From Planctomyces sp. SH-PL62 (GTDB taxonomy: Bacteria > Planctomycetota > Planctomycetia > Isosphaerales > Isosphaeraceae), in contig NZ_CP011275.1 in NCBI RefSeq assembly GCF_001610895.1, forward strand, positions 22,055-86,054: a stretch of 64,000 nt of DNA. The letters are read 5' to 3'. Below, in pieces: positions 24,930 through 33,999 of the stretch (positions are counted from its first letter, which is position 1; each line of letters starts with the position of its first letter). The translations under genes were made by a program, and so were the position numbers. The notes under the pieces are model-generated. The model made no database searches, was not told where the DNA came from, and was given only the letters and a program-made list of their open reading frames with translations.

Positions 24930-26467
24930 TACTAGTTGGACTGTCACCGATTCCACTATTGTTTACCCGTGCCGAGGGTTAGGATGAGGGCCGGAGACCA
25001 CCGACCGGAGGGACCCCCATGTCGCTCCTCGACCACCCCGACGCCCAGTCGCTCCTGGCCGACGCCGTCCTGACCCCCGAGGCCGTCCGCGGCTGCGAGG
25101 GCCGGCTCGCCGCGTTCCTCGGGCGCTATCTGCCGCGGTTCCGCCGGGCCGAGCAGCGCCGCAACGCCGCCCTCGTCGTCCGGGGCCTGCTCGGCGGGCT
25201 GCGGCGCAAGACCTGCGAGCCGATCGCCGTCGAGGCCGGCGTCCACCGCAAGCCGATCCAGTTCCTCGTCGGGGCCGGCAAGTGGGACGACGAAGCCGTC
25301 ATGGCCGAGCTCCGCCGCCACGTCGCCGAGGAGCTGGGCGACGACCGGGCCGTCCTCGCGATCGACGCCACGACCTTCCCGAAGTCCGGGGCCGACTCCT
25401 GCGGCGTCGGTCGGCAGTGGTGCGGCCGGCTGGGCAAGCAGGAGAACTGCCAGCGCGGGATCTTCCTGGCCTACGCCGCCCCCGGCGGCTACGCCCCGCT
25501 GGACCGAAGGCTGTACCTGCCGAAGGACTGGGCCGGCGACCCGGCCCGACGGGCGAAGTGCCACGTCCCCGAGGACGTCGAGTTCCGGGAGGGCTGGCGG
25601 ATCGCCGCCGAACTGATCGAGCGGAGCGGGCCGGGGCTGCCGCACGCCTGGGTGGTCGGCGACGACGAGTTCGGCCGCCCGGCCCAATTCCGCGCCTGGC
25701 TCCGCGGCCGCGGCGAGCGCTACGTCCTCGACGTGCCCGGCGACACGATCGTCCGCGACCTGGAGTGTGCGCCTCCCCCGGGCCGACGCCCCGGCCGCGG
25801 CCGCCCGCGGACGGTCCCGTTCCGCCGCGTCGACGCCTGGGCGGCCGCCCTGCCGGCGGGCCGCTGGACTCGGCTGACGATCCGGGCCGGCGAGAAGGGC
25901 CCGCTGCGGGTCGACGCGATGGCGGTGCGGGTGCGGACCCGGCTGGAGCACCGGGTCGGGCCGGAGGAGCGGCTGGTGGTGATGCGCACCGTCGAGGCCG
26001 AGCCCGAGACGCACTACGCGCTGAGCGACGCCGCGGCCGACGTCCCGCTGGAGGAACTGGTGCGGGCCCGGTTCGCGCGGCACCGGATCGAGGAGGTGTT
26101 CGAGGCGGCCAAGGGGGAGGTCGGGCTGGCGCAGTACGAGGTTCGGGGCTGGGTGGGCTGGCACCACCACGTCACGCTGTCGCTCCTGGCGCCGTGGTTC
26201 CTCTGCTGCGAGCGGCGGCGGGTCGGGGGGGGAAAGGCCGGCGGTGACGGTGTCGCAGGCGCGCGAGGTCTTCGCCCGTCTGCTGCGCGTCCCGGCGCCG
26301 GGCCCCGAGCGGATCGCCGCGGAAGTGTCGCGCGTCCTGTGGCGGAAGGAGGCGGCGCGGATCTATCACTGGCACAAGGCCACCGGCGGTTTCCCGCCGC
26401 GCCGGCCGCCACCGGATACCAGTTGATCAGGTGAGACTTCCTTGAATCGGTGACAGTCCAACTAGTA
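24930..26467 (+). mobile_element. IS701-family element, copy 3 (complete)
   Basis: A 1538-bp element with perfect 24-bp terminal inverted repeats (outer part TACTAGTTGGACTGTCACCG) and a CTAG duplication at 24926-24929 and 26468-26471. Because the ends themselves contain CTAG, each junction reads CTAGTACTAG. This is the reference copy for the other two. Confidence 0.92.
25019..26434 (+). CDS. IS701-family transposase, copy 3
   Basis: 471 aa, identical to copy 2, with the DDE motifs AIDATTFPKSG, VVGDDEFGR and RIEEVFEAAKGEVGL. The start is preceded by GGAGGGACCCCC. It is intact and likely active. Confidence 0.93.
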   Translation: MSLLDHPDAQSLLADAVLTPEAVRGCEGRLAAFLGRYLPRFRRAEQRRNAALVVRGLLGGLRRKTCEPIAVEAGVHRKPIQFLVGAGKWDDEAVMAELRRHVAEELGDDRAVLAIDATTFPKSGADSCGVGRQWCGRLGKQENCQRGIFLAYAAPGGYAPLDRRLYLPKDWAGDPARRAKCHVPEDVEFREGWRIAAELIERSGPGLPHAWVVGDDEFGRPAQFRAWLRGRGERYVLDVPGDTIVRDLECAPPPGRRPGRGRPRTVPFRRVDAWAAALPAGRWTRLTIRAGEKGPLRVDAMAVRVRTRLEHRVGPEERLVVMRTVEAEPETHYALSDAAADVPLEELVRARFARHRIEEVFEAAKGEVGLAQYEVRGWVGWHHHVTLSLLAPWFLCCERRRVGGGKAGGDGVAGARGLRPSAARPGAGPRADRRGSVARPVAEGGGADLSLAQGHRRFPAAPAATGYQLIR

Positions 26468-26481
26468 CTAGGGATGCTCGG

Positions 26482-26981
26482 GTGATTGAGAAGGTTTTTC
26501 TCGTCGCCGTCACCTTCGTCCTCCTGGGGCTCTTCCTGGTCGTGCTCTCGTGGCTCGTTTGGATGGGACGCGGCCTCGGCTCAGGTCGGACCGTCGCCCT
26601 CGATAACGTGACGCTCTACTCAGAGAGCTACTGCCCAAAGGGCGTCCCGACCCAATCGAGCGAGCGGGTGGGCGACTCATCCCGGAAGAATGGAAGCCCT
26701 CGAAGAAGGTGAGCCATGGGCACAAGCTCCAGTTCGTGACGTACTTCATACTCATCGAGGACACGTACGGCGAGGTGCCACCCTATGGCGTCGTCGTCTT
26801 GGACGACGGGTCGCGTCACGAGGTCGAGAACACCCCAGAGCTACGGTCCGAGGTGCTCGCGATTGCGGCCGAGATTCGTGAGCGACGGCGAGTCATTGAG
26901 GAAGAAACCAAGGTGTGGCAACCGGCGTGGAAGTGCCGCATGTGCGGCCAGCGGGCCAACTGCCGACAGGCTCGCGATTGA
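26482..26981 (+). pseudogene. Cas4-like PD-(D/E)XK nuclease with N-terminal membrane segment, frameshifted
   Basis: A GTG-started frame gives a membrane segment (VFLVAVTFVLLGLFLVVLSW) and TVALDNVTLYSESYCPKG. The family continues in another frame as GRPD ... LIPEEWKPSKKVSHGHKLQF and ends at 26981. The PD-(D/E)XK residues are in GRPD and EEWK; YGEVPPYGVVVLDDGSRHEV follows, then CRMCGQRANC, the Fe-S or zinc cysteines of Cas4/Dna2-type nucleases. One base is missing near 26632-26641. There is no CRISPR array or other cas gene nearby, so this is a stand-alone Cas4-like protein of the membrane type. The IS701 copy lies directly upstream and may have removed its promoter. Confidence 0.72.
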
Positions 26982-27009
26982 GCGACGGGTCGTGGTAGTT
27001 TGGGCCTCG

Positions 27010-27435
27010 ATGATTCCCTACCGATACACCCCGGCCCACTTCTTCTTCCCGCTGCGGTTCGCTTACAGCGAGCTACGCGACATCGTGAAGAGGTGGCTCG
27101 ACGAGCGTCGTGATTCCCTGTCGAGGTACGACCTCGATGCGGACCTCTGCGGTCGGTTTGCCATCTGCCTGGAGAAGAACGGCTTCGAGCAGCAGGCCGA
27201 TTGCGTTTGGAAGATTGGTTCGAGCGACCGGTGGGAAGACCACGCCCACGCGTTCGCGGAGTCCGTGGTTGCTTCAGGAGACAAGGAAGCGGCGAGAGTC
27301 GCCGCCGATGTCGTGAGCGACTGCCTGAAACGTTTCGAATCGAGGATGAAATCCAAAGCGGTGGCGAAGGTGAAGCTCGAGATCTCCAACCTTCGCACCG
27401 CTGCGAGTGGCAAGCCATCGTGCGAAACGAGGTAA
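27010..27435 (+). CDS. hypothetical protein, 141 aa
   Basis: ATG 27010, no strong ribosome site. The product (MIPYRYTPAHFFFPLRFAYS...) is soluble and mostly helical, rich in Asp, Arg and Ala, with no motif that I recognise. Base composition is lower in GC than the surroundings and similar to the convergent subtilase gene, whose stop lies 9 bp away. The frame also stays open upstream to 26785 through the nuclease gene, but that part is antisense-like in quality. Confidence 0.55.
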   Translation: MIPYRYTPAHFFFPLRFAYSELRDIVKRWLDERRDSLSRYDLDADLCGRFAICLEKNGFEQQADCVWKIGSSDRWEDHAHAFAESVVASGDKEAARVAADVVSDCLKRFESRMKSKAVAKVKLEISNLRTAASGKPSCETR

Positions 27436-27443
27436 GAAATGCA

Positions 27444-29999
27444 TTACTCGGCCAGGATTTCCACCTCGTTCTCTGCCTGGACTTCGGCCTCGACTTCAGC
27501 CTGTAGCTCGGCGACTCGCTGTTGAATTCGCGTGTAGATGGGGATGTCGTGACCTAATACCTCGATGCTCACGGCCAACACGTATCGAGCGGTCGAGTCG
27601 GGGTCCTTGCTCCACCCTTGGTGGCCTACGACGGCGATACAGAAATCATCAGGTAATGAATTTGATTTGATGACAGCCCAGTCCTTTTGAACTGTCCCTG
27701 AGCTTCGAGAAACCCCACGAACGTTGCCGTGAATCGGGTTAGTCTGAATGGCCCACTTGAACGTGCTCCCTGCCGATTCGTCAGCCTCTTCAGCCTCTTC
27801 GTCGTCTTTGGGCTTCAAAGCCCTGGTGCGGAATTCCGATATGTCCTCGTTCTGGTAGCTGCTTTTCCAATCAACCCACGTAGATAGATAACGGCGACGG
27901 TTGCGGCGTGTTCGGCGGGGCTCAGCGGCGTAGGACAAGGTAACTTCGACGAGGACGTCGAACTCCTGTCCGGGGCGACGGACTTCATCGGGAATTGGAA
28001 CCTGATAAACGTGGCAACCGCCCGCCTTGATGTCTTTATCACCGCTCGTGATGAGGGTCGTCCTAAATTCGGAATTCGTCGTCGCACGTTCCATGTCCGG
28101 CACGCCGTAGCCGATGCGACGCACGATGTCTCCGCGTTGTTCCGGAGTGGTCCCATTAGTCCAGTCGGGCCACCTAGCGGATTGAATGATGAGAGCTCGG
28201 TAGAGAAGGCATGATTCCTCGGGCAAGATTTCCTGGAGACGAGCAGCAATTCGCGTGACTTTGGGGGCGGCGAATGAGGTTCCCACCTCGTCACGTGAAT
28301 ATGCAGGGCCTCCCTGATGCGTCGAACGAATCATCTCGGGGTAGCATTCGCTCCCGCACGGCGGTGTGCTGACGGTGGGAGGCGTCGTGCGAGAAACAAA
28401 GTTGTCGCCCCCGAATTCAACAACCTCGGGTTTGATGGACTTCCAAATCCCGAGGCCACTGCGGGAGAACGCCGAGGGATGCTCGGCTCCCGGAGCACAT
28501 GCCGCCCAATCCGGGTCTTCGTACTCTCGGTAGCTAATCGAACCGACGGTAAGGGCCTGCAAGCTTTGAGAGGGGTTCGATACGCGGCTTGAATCCTCGT
28601 TGAGGTAGCCGGGATAAGTGCGACCGGCGAGGAGGTGTTCGAGGACTCCCGGATTGGTCGCTGTGTTCGATGGGAGTATGTTCCCGGAGCTGACGACGAA
28701 AAGGACGTCGTACTCATGAGACAAGCGGTCAATCTCGGCAGCCCATGCCGACATGTGACGCGTCCGACATGGTGCAGACGCGGTTATCGAGTGGTTGAAA
28801 AGCCTGGTTAGTCGCTCTCCCTCGTGGAAGTGCTTGATGATGGAGTTCAGTAAATCCGGCGGAAAGAGGTTCTCGGGCATCCGGTTGCCCGCATCGAGTA
28901 CCCGAGCGTTCTGAACCCACCAAGACGCTTCGTGCGAGCCAGTGCGAGGAATCACTTCACCGAAAAGCACGGCTCCCGCAACACGAGTCCCATGCCCGCT
29001 GGGAGGGCAGTAGTCGGCGACGTCGGTGGGTGATTCCTCGGGTAGGAAGTTCCAAGACGAGGCCGAGTCGATGGCTGGATTGAGAAGGTAGTGCCCTTCT
29101 TGGATACCGCTATCGATGACACAGACGGCCGGGGCGTCTTCGTCAGGTGGGACGATGGTGACTGCTTCCATCTCCCGCTCAAGCGTCTCGCGAATGGTCT
29201 GCGGAAGGACGATGTCATCCGGCTCAACGACTTCGAAGACAAAAGCGAAGTTGAGGACGAGGTCTCTGAGCCCTCTTCCCTTGACGCAGATTCTGACAGT
29301 GAATTCTTCGGATAGCGACGTATCGGAGTGCGGGGTGCTGAACTGATTTAGTACCTTCCCCTTATAGTCAGCTACAAATGAATTTATGATGTCTTCCCGC
29401 TCCATCGCGAGGGCATCCCACCTCATGTAAGCGTCGTTTCGAGCGTCGGTCCACTCCTTCAAGTTGGTCGCGTAGTCGGCTTCCCGCTTCGCCCAAGTCT
29501 TGTCGGTCATCCTGCGACCACGCTTAGGGGCGTTCGGTCGCCTGGGAATTTGAAAGTCGCCGGAGCAGGAAACGCCGACGTCCACCGTGTAATCACCGTC
29601 CTCCCTGAGTTTGGGCCATTCCTCTTGTAGATGTTCCGAGAGAATTCGAGTTAGTCGCTTCGATTGGTCCGGGTCTTCGTGCAGGTTGTAGACGCGTGCA
29701 ACCGTCCCCGAGCCCCGAACACCCCCGACGAATTCTTGCAGCTTCTTGTTGAACTCGTTGAGGTCTAAGTCTTCGCTCGCCACGATGACGAAACCATCGA
29801 CTTCTTCGGAGACGACCTCGAAGCCGAACCACTTTCGGAGTTCGTCGAGGTCGAGCATGACGTCCACTTCAAGAAGAAGGGGAACGTTCTTGGGAAGGCT
29901 CGGAAGATTTTGTTTCTCGCGGTCCGCGACGCGAATACGGCGAATACGAACGATCGGGCCGCGAACCGGGCCGCGTAGTTTCGAAGCGGCTTCCATCAT
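27444..29999 (-). CDS. S8 subtilisin-like protease of the IetS anti-phage type, N-terminus chimeric
   Basis: 851 aa. The catalytic triad is complete: Asp296 in VCVIDSGIQEGHYL, His336 in SGHGTRVAG and Ser575 in VGTSFAAPK. The N-terminal region LPSLPKNVPLLLEVDVMLDL DELRKWFGFEVVSEEVDGFV matches the non-catalytic part of IetS, the protease of the two-gene IetAS defence system, which normally stands next to an AAA+ ATPase, IetA. No ATPase gene is present here. The first 25 codons (bases about 29925-29999) are DNA shared with the parB-downstream region near 7.9 kb, so the true start of the gene has been lost or replaced. Whether it is still made is unknown. Confidence 0.8.
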   Translation of the reverse strand: MMEAASKLRGPVRGPIVRIRRIRVADREKQNLPSLPKNVPLLLEVDVMLDLDELRKWFGFEVVSEEVDGFVIVASEDLDLNEFNKKLQEFVGGVRGSGTVARVYNLHEDPDQSKRLTRILSEHLQEEWPKLREDGDYTVDVGVSCSGDFQIPRRPNAPKRGRRMTDKTWAKREADYATNLKEWTDARNDAYMRWDALAMEREDIINSFVADYKGKVLNQFSTPHSDTSLSEEFTVRICVKGRGLRDLVLNFAFVFEVVEPDDIVLPQTIRETLEREMEAVTIVPPDEDAPAVCVIDSGIQEGHYLLNPAIDSASSWNFLPEESPTDVADYCPPSGHGTRVAGAVLFGEVIPRTGSHEASWWVQNARVLDAGNRMPENLFPPDLLNSIIKHFHEGERLTRLFNHSITASAPCRTRHMSAWAAEIDRLSHEYDVLFVVSSGNILPSNTATNPGVLEHLLAGRTYPGYLNEDSSRVSNPSQSLQALTVGSISYREYEDPDWAACAPGAEHPSAFSRSGLGIWKSIKPEVVEFGGDNFVSRTTPPTVSTPPCGSECYPEMIRSTHQGGPAYSRDEVGTSFAAPKVTRIAARLQEILPEESCLLYRALIIQSARWPDWTNGTTPEQRGDIVRRIGYGVPDMERATTNSEFRTTLITSGDKDIKAGGCHVYQVPIPDEVRRPGQEFDVLVEVTLSYAAEPRRTRRNRRRYLSTWVDWKSSYQNEDISEFRTRALKPKDDEEAEEADESAGSTFKWAIQTNPIHGNVRGVSRSSGTVQKDWAVIKSNSLPDDFCIAVVGHQGWSKDPDSTARYVLAVSIEVLGHDIPIYTRIQQRVAELQAEVEAEVQAENEVEILAE

Positions 30000-30219
30000 G
30001 CGGGCCGTCGCGTCACGTCCGGCCCCCCGGACGGCATGGGCCGCCGTCGTCGGCGTCCCGCCGGCCGCGCAGACGAGTCCCGAGGATCGGACGCCCTCCG
30101 CGCGATCCCCGGCTCCTCGACGGCCAGCTCGGCTTGAAAGGGAGACGCGCCCCGACGGCCTCGAAGCCCCGTCGGGTCGCGTCCGACCGCGTTCGCGGAT
30201 CCGCCGAACCCGGCGGCCG

Positions 30220-31179
30220 TCAGGCGGCGTCGCTCTCGACGCCGCGGCCCCTGAGCTGGGCGAGCGCCTCCTCGAGGACCAGGACGACGTCCCGGGCCTC
30301 CACCGACCTCCTCGACCAGGTGATGGTGAGCCTGGCGTCGGCGACGGCGAAGGTCCTGGTGGTCGTGGGCCCGGCCTCGACGACCCCGGCCGCCCTCTCC
30401 TTCTTCGCCTTCGGCCTCGCGGCCTTGCCGACGGCGGCCCCGGCGTCGTCGCGCTTGAGCCCCTCGCCCACGATCCGCGCGGCCAGCTCCCGCTGGGCCC
30501 GCTCGTCCTTGAGGCGGCTGACCTCGTAGCCGGACGACGGCGAGATGACCCCCTGCTCCACCTGCTCCTGGACGTCCTCGGGGAGCCTGAGCAGCGAGAG
30601 CGCCTTGCTCACCGCCCCCTTCGAGACGTTCAGGGCCTCGGCCACCTGCTGCATGGTCCAGCCGTTCAGGTCCATGATCTGCCGGTAGCCGTTGGCCGCC
30701 TCGATCGGCCGCAAGTCCTCGCGGAGGAGGTTCTCGATGAGCGACTCCTGGCGGATCTCGCTCTCGGTGAGCGGCCTGTCCGTGAAGGCGCAGGAGACCG
30801 TCCTGAGTCCCGCGAGCAGGGCCGCGCGATAGCGGCGCTCACCGCTGATGATGATCCACTTGCCGTGCTCTTCGCTCCAGCGCACCCGGATGGGCTGGAG
30901 CTGGCCGGTCCGCTGGAGGCTGGCCGAAAGCTGGGCGATGGACTCTTCGGAGAAGTACTTCCGCGGCTGGTCCGGGTCGGGGGCGATCCGGTCGATCTCC
31001 ATGTGCCCCGCGAGGCGGTCCCGCGTCCGACCCTCCTCGGGGCTGGCCGACGGGATGCCGCCCGGAGCGGCGACGGCGGCCTGCGGCTCGGAAGCGATGA
31101 GCCTCACACCTAGGCTCTCCTTCATGTTGCCGGCCAGCCGGCTGGCGAGTTTCTCGGCTCGGCTCATGTTCATGCTCAT
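30220..31179 (-). CDS. parB: ParB partition protein
   Basis: 319 aa from ATG 31179 (MSMNMSRAEKLASRLAGN). The start overlaps the parA stop by 4 bp (ATGA). The ParBc domain has HMEIDRIAPDPDQPRKYFSE and WIIISGERRYRAALLAGLRT; ENLLREDLRPIEAANGY leads to the helix-turn-helix GWTMQQVAEALNVSKGAVSK. The C-terminal part would dimerise. It binds parS and works with ParA in plasmid segregation; likely targets are the palindromes at 32071-32185 and 34294-34342. A diverged 3' fragment of the same gene lies at 8203-8910. Confidence 0.93.
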   Translation of the reverse strand: MSMNMSRAEKLASRLAGNMKESLGVRLIASEPQAAVAAPGGIPSASPEEGRTRDRLAGHMEIDRIAPDPDQPRKYFSEESIAQLSASLQRTGQLQPIRVRWSEEHGKWIIISGERRYRAALLAGLRTVSCAFTDRPLTESEIRQESLIENLLREDLRPIEAANGYRQIMDLNGWTMQQVAEALNVSKGAVSKALSLLRLPEDVQEQVEQGVISPSSGYEVSRLKDERAQRELAARIVGEGLKRDDAGAAVGKAARPKAKKERAAGVVEAGPTTTRTFAVADARLTITWSRRSVEARDVVLVLEEALAQLRGRGVESDAA

Positions 31180-32045
31180 GACGCCACCTTCCTGTTCTCC
31201 TGGACGACGACGCGGTTCTCGAAATGGAGGAACTCGGGCGGCCTGGAACGCGCCGCAGGGATCCGCCTTAAGATCTCCTCGGCGATGGCGCCGATCTCCT
31301 TGGCCGCGGCGCACTTGGGCCGGAGGAAATGGATCGGCACCCGCTCGGAGATCGCCTCCTTGAAGTCCTTCTTCTGGGTCAGATTCATCTCGAAGACCTG
31401 CTCGCCGTAAAGGCTGCGTAGCTGCTGTTCGTAGGCGTCGTGCAGGGCGAGCTTCTGCCGGAGCGTGACCAGGTAGCCCAGCATCCGCAGGTTCGGGTTG
31501 TATTTCTGCAGGGCGAGGTCGATCGCCCTCTGCACGTAGACGATGCCTTGGGCTCCGAAGTCCTCGGGCTGGATGGGGACCATCACGAAGTCGGCGGCGA
31601 GCAGCGCGTTCCAGCTGCAGAGGTGCAAGTTGGGGGGGCAGTCGATGAGGACCACGTCGAAGCGGCCCTCGACCTCCCTGAGGAAGCTCTTCACCGCCGT
31701 CTGGAGCGGCCCCGCCTCGGTCGGCCTGGGTGTATTGAAGTCGTCGAGGGCGTTGGCCCCTGGGAGAATCGTAATGCCCTCGCACGGCGTCGGGACGAGG
31801 ATCTCGTCTGGGTCGGGGTCGTAGGCGTCGTCGAATAACGCGACGATCGACCGGCCCCGCGGAACCGCCTCGGTCGCCTCGGGCCCGAAGAACCCCTGGG
31901 TCAGGCTCGCCTGGGGGTCCATGTCGACAAGCAGGACCCTCAAACCCATCTTCGCGAAAGCCCCGGAGAGCTGGTGGGTCGTGCCGGTCTTCCCGCAGCC
32001 TCCCTTCCGGTTCACGAGGCAGATCTTGAACGGTGTCGCTTCCAT
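31176..32045 (-). CDS. parA: ParA partition ATPase
   Basis: 289 aa. ATG 32045 is chosen for the AGAGGA site before it. The deviant Walker A box is VNRKGGCGKTGTTHQLSG with both the signature Lys14 and Lys19; Walker A' is LLVDMDPQASLTQGF; Walker B is DVVLIDCPPNLHLCSWNALL. The protein moves plasmid copies by binding the nucleoid in an ATP-dependent way together with ParB. It forms an operon with parB through a 4-bp overlap. Three parS-like palindromes lie just upstream, so ParB probably represses this promoter. Confidence 0.93.
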   Translation of the reverse strand: MEATPFKICLVNRKGGCGKTGTTHQLSGAFAKMGLRVLLVDMDPQASLTQGFFGPEATEAVPRGRSIVALFDDAYDPDPDEILVPTPCEGITILPGANALDDFNTPRPTEAGPLQTAVKSFLREVEGRFDVVLIDCPPNLHLCSWNALLAADFVMVPIQPEDFGAQGIVYVQRAIDLALQKYNPNLRMLGYLVTLRQKLALHDAYEQQLRSLYGEQVFEMNLTQKKDFKEAISERVPIHFLRPKCAAAKEIGAIAEEILRRIPAARSRPPEFLHFENRVVVQENRKVAS

Positions 32046-32070
32046 GCCGCATCCTCTCATTTTCGAGCGT

Positions 32071-32185
32071 GTTTCCCGGGGAAACCCAGGCGACGATCCC
32101 TCGGTTTCCCCGGGAAACCGGCGCTGACGCCATAGAGATCGGGATTCCGGCCCCCTCCCCTTTCGAGGAAGTTTACCGGGGAAAC
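32071..32185. promoter_or_regulatory. three parS-like palindromes upstream of parA
   Basis: 15-bp sites: GTTTCCCGGGGAAAC (32071-32085), GTTTCCCCGGGAAAC (32104-32118) and GTTTACCGGGGAAAC (32171-32185). The form is GTTTCCC-N-GGGAAAC, close to the chromosomal parS consensus (TGTTTCACGTGAAACA) but with an odd centre and CC/GG where parS has AC/GT. Position before parAB and repetition support a ParB-binding centromere and autoregulatory site. The rest of 32186-32392 holds no gene. Confidence 0.75.
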
Positions 32186-32392
32186 ACTCCGCACACGGCG
32201 GGGATGCTACGATCGAAACCAGCGCCAGGGCAACCCCCGATTCGCGGCCCTCGGCAGGGCCGGGTCGGCCTCCCGACGGCCGCTGCGAGAAGCCCCCTCG
32301 GCCGGCCCTGGCAATGAAGTCGGCCCGGGCTGGGGGCAAGGCCCTTCCATCGGAAAAGGACGGTGCCGCGCCGAATCCTGGGGCGATCCGGC

Positions 32393-33868
32393 CTACTCCG
32401 CGTTCTCCTCGGCCGGCAGCCCGAGTTTGCTACGGACGTGCCGGTCCCGGATGAATCCCCACATGGCCTCCGCGAACGGCCCCCGCTTGCTCTCCACCTC
32501 GCGATAGACCTTAAGCTGGTCAGGGTCGGCGTTCGCAAGGGCCTCCGCCCGGAAGGCTTCCCTCTCGTCTGCGGAGAGTTCGGTCCAGTATAGCTGGACC
32601 ATCGCCCTCTCCTTTTCGCGTCGCCTGGCCAGTTCCTGCTTTCGCCTGGCCTCGGCCTGCTCCCGCCTCCTGCGCTCGAGCTCGGATTTCTGCCGCTCGG
32701 CCTTCTCGGCCTTCGAGACGAACCCATCGGGCCGGGCGTAGTCGTCGCGGACGGCCTGGGCGAGATACGCGCCGAGGTCGACGATCTTTCGTCTCCCCTT
32801 CTTCTTCACCCAGTCGACCTGTTCGATCTGAAGCTGGATCCGCGATTCGGGGTATCCGGCGACCAGCTCCCTCGCGACCTTCGGCGAGATCCCGCGCGCG
32901 ACGAGTTCGGCCTCGAGCGGATTCGGCTCCAGCTCTGGTGCCTCGGGGACGTCCTCCGGCGATCCTTCCACGATGCCCCGCGCCGCCGACTTGGCCCTGA
33001 CCAGCGTGATCGTCCACTGCCCGGACCCGACCCGCTTGAAGCGGGCATCGGCGTCCATGGGCTTGAGGAATCCCACCGCCGTGAGCTCGTCGATGGCCGG
33101 CTGGATCTTCTGCTTGAGCCGCCAGCACTCGTAGTTGCGACTCATCCCCACGTGTTCGCACGCGAGCGTCCTGAGATCGAAGGTCCACTCCGTCCGCTTG
33201 TAGAACCGCTTGTCGAGAAAGCGGTAGAGCTGCTTCGAGATGGCGCTCTTCAGCGAGAAGTACAGGCCGAGGTCGAGCTTCTTGAGGTTGTTCGCCTGGA
33301 AGCTCTTGAAGAACTCGGCGCTCCAGCGCACCGAGGATAAGGGCAGGGGGATCTGCCGGGCTTGGCACCCGCGCCTCTGCTCCTGCTCGATAACAGTTGC
33401 CGATTCCAGGATGTGGAAGCTGTAGTTGCCCTTGGTCCTCGTCTCGTTGTCCCACCACGCCTTCTTGTAGATCAGCGTCACCCCGACCCATCGGTTCAAG
33501 GACTCGGTGAGTCGGGTGTAGTAGTAGCCCCGATCCGGCCAGCCGAGCAGACGGATAAGCTCGTAGCGGGTGAAATGGACCTGGGTGCTCTGAAAGTTCG
33601 ACTTGACCTTAGTCAGGTGGAGCAGGCCAATGATGACATCAACGTCGAGGGCGGTGGGAAGCCCCAACAGGTCACTGCCGGTGATCGTGAGCGTCTCGTC
33701 CTTGTCGTGGTAGACGACCGTCTTCAACTTGTTTGGGGCGCGGTCCGAGAGCAGCGCGATGGGATACTCCGCGAGGTTCATCTCGTCGCGGCCTTCGCGG
33801 TTCCGCGAGAGATCCGGGGGGGCGGCGAACGCCGCCGACGTCGCTGTGGAGGCCTCGTATGTTCCCAT
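32393..33868 (-). CDS. repA: plasmid replication initiator protein (RPA/PF10134 type)
   Basis: 491 aa from ATG 33868 (MGTYEASTATSAAFAAPPDL). Family features are MNLAEYPIALLSDRAPNKLK, TLTITGSDLLGLPTALDVDV, FTRYELIRLLGWPDRGYYYT RLTESLNRWVGVTLIYKKAW and later FKSFQANNLKKLDLGLYFSL KSAISKQLYRFLDKRFY, the winged-helix DNA-binding region. The C-terminal 130 residues are Arg/Glu-rich coiled coil. Such initiators bind iterons next to the gene; an array lies directly upstream. The frame stays open upstream to 34384 through the iterons, but that part has no coding character. Confidence 0.9.
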   Translation of the reverse strand: MGTYEASTATSAAFAAPPDLSRNREGRDEMNLAEYPIALLSDRAPNKLKTVVYHDKDETLTITGSDLLGLPTALDVDVIIGLLHLTKVKSNFQSTQVHFTRYELIRLLGWPDRGYYYTRLTESLNRWVGVTLIYKKAWWDNETRTKGNYSFHILESATVIEQEQRRGCQARQIPLPLSSVRWSAEFFKSFQANNLKKLDLGLYFSLKSAISKQLYRFLDKRFYKRTEWTFDLRTLACEHVGMSRNYECWRLKQKIQPAIDELTAVGFLKPMDADARFKRVGSGQWTITLVRAKSAARGIVEGSPEDVPEAPELEPNPLEAELVARGISPKVARELVAGYPESRIQLQIEQVDWVKKKGRRKIVDLGAYLAQAVRDDYARPDGFVSKAEKAERQKSELERRRREQAEARRKQELARRREKERAMVQLYWTELSADEREAFRAEALANADPDQLKVYREVESKRGPFAEAMWGFIRDRHVRSKLGLPAEENAE

Positions 33869-33894
33869 CGGTGTGCGTCCCTGGTGCGAAAAGA

Positions 33895-33990
33895 GCAACA
33901 ACCAATTTCTCGAGGTTGTTGTCTTCTGGTTATAGGTTGAGAGGTTATAGGTTGGGGTTCCGAAAGTCAAAGATGTGGAATGAGTTAGAG
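33895..33990. other. AT-rich stretch with two 12-bp direct repeats, likely DNA unwinding element
   Basis: Between repA and the iterons lies about 95 bp of clearly lower GC content. It contains GGTTATAGGTTG twice (33928-33939 and 33943-33954). Position next to iterons and repA fits the melting region of a theta-type plasmid origin. No confident DnaA box was seen. Confidence 0.6.
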
Positions 33991-33999
33991 GTTGAAAAC

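Noticed and set aside
24582..24956. 124-codon minus-strand frame with CPRCGAPG, resembling a zinc finger
   Set aside because: A single CxxC in a Pro/Arg-rich translation that runs into the IS701 end; no second pair and no ribosome site.
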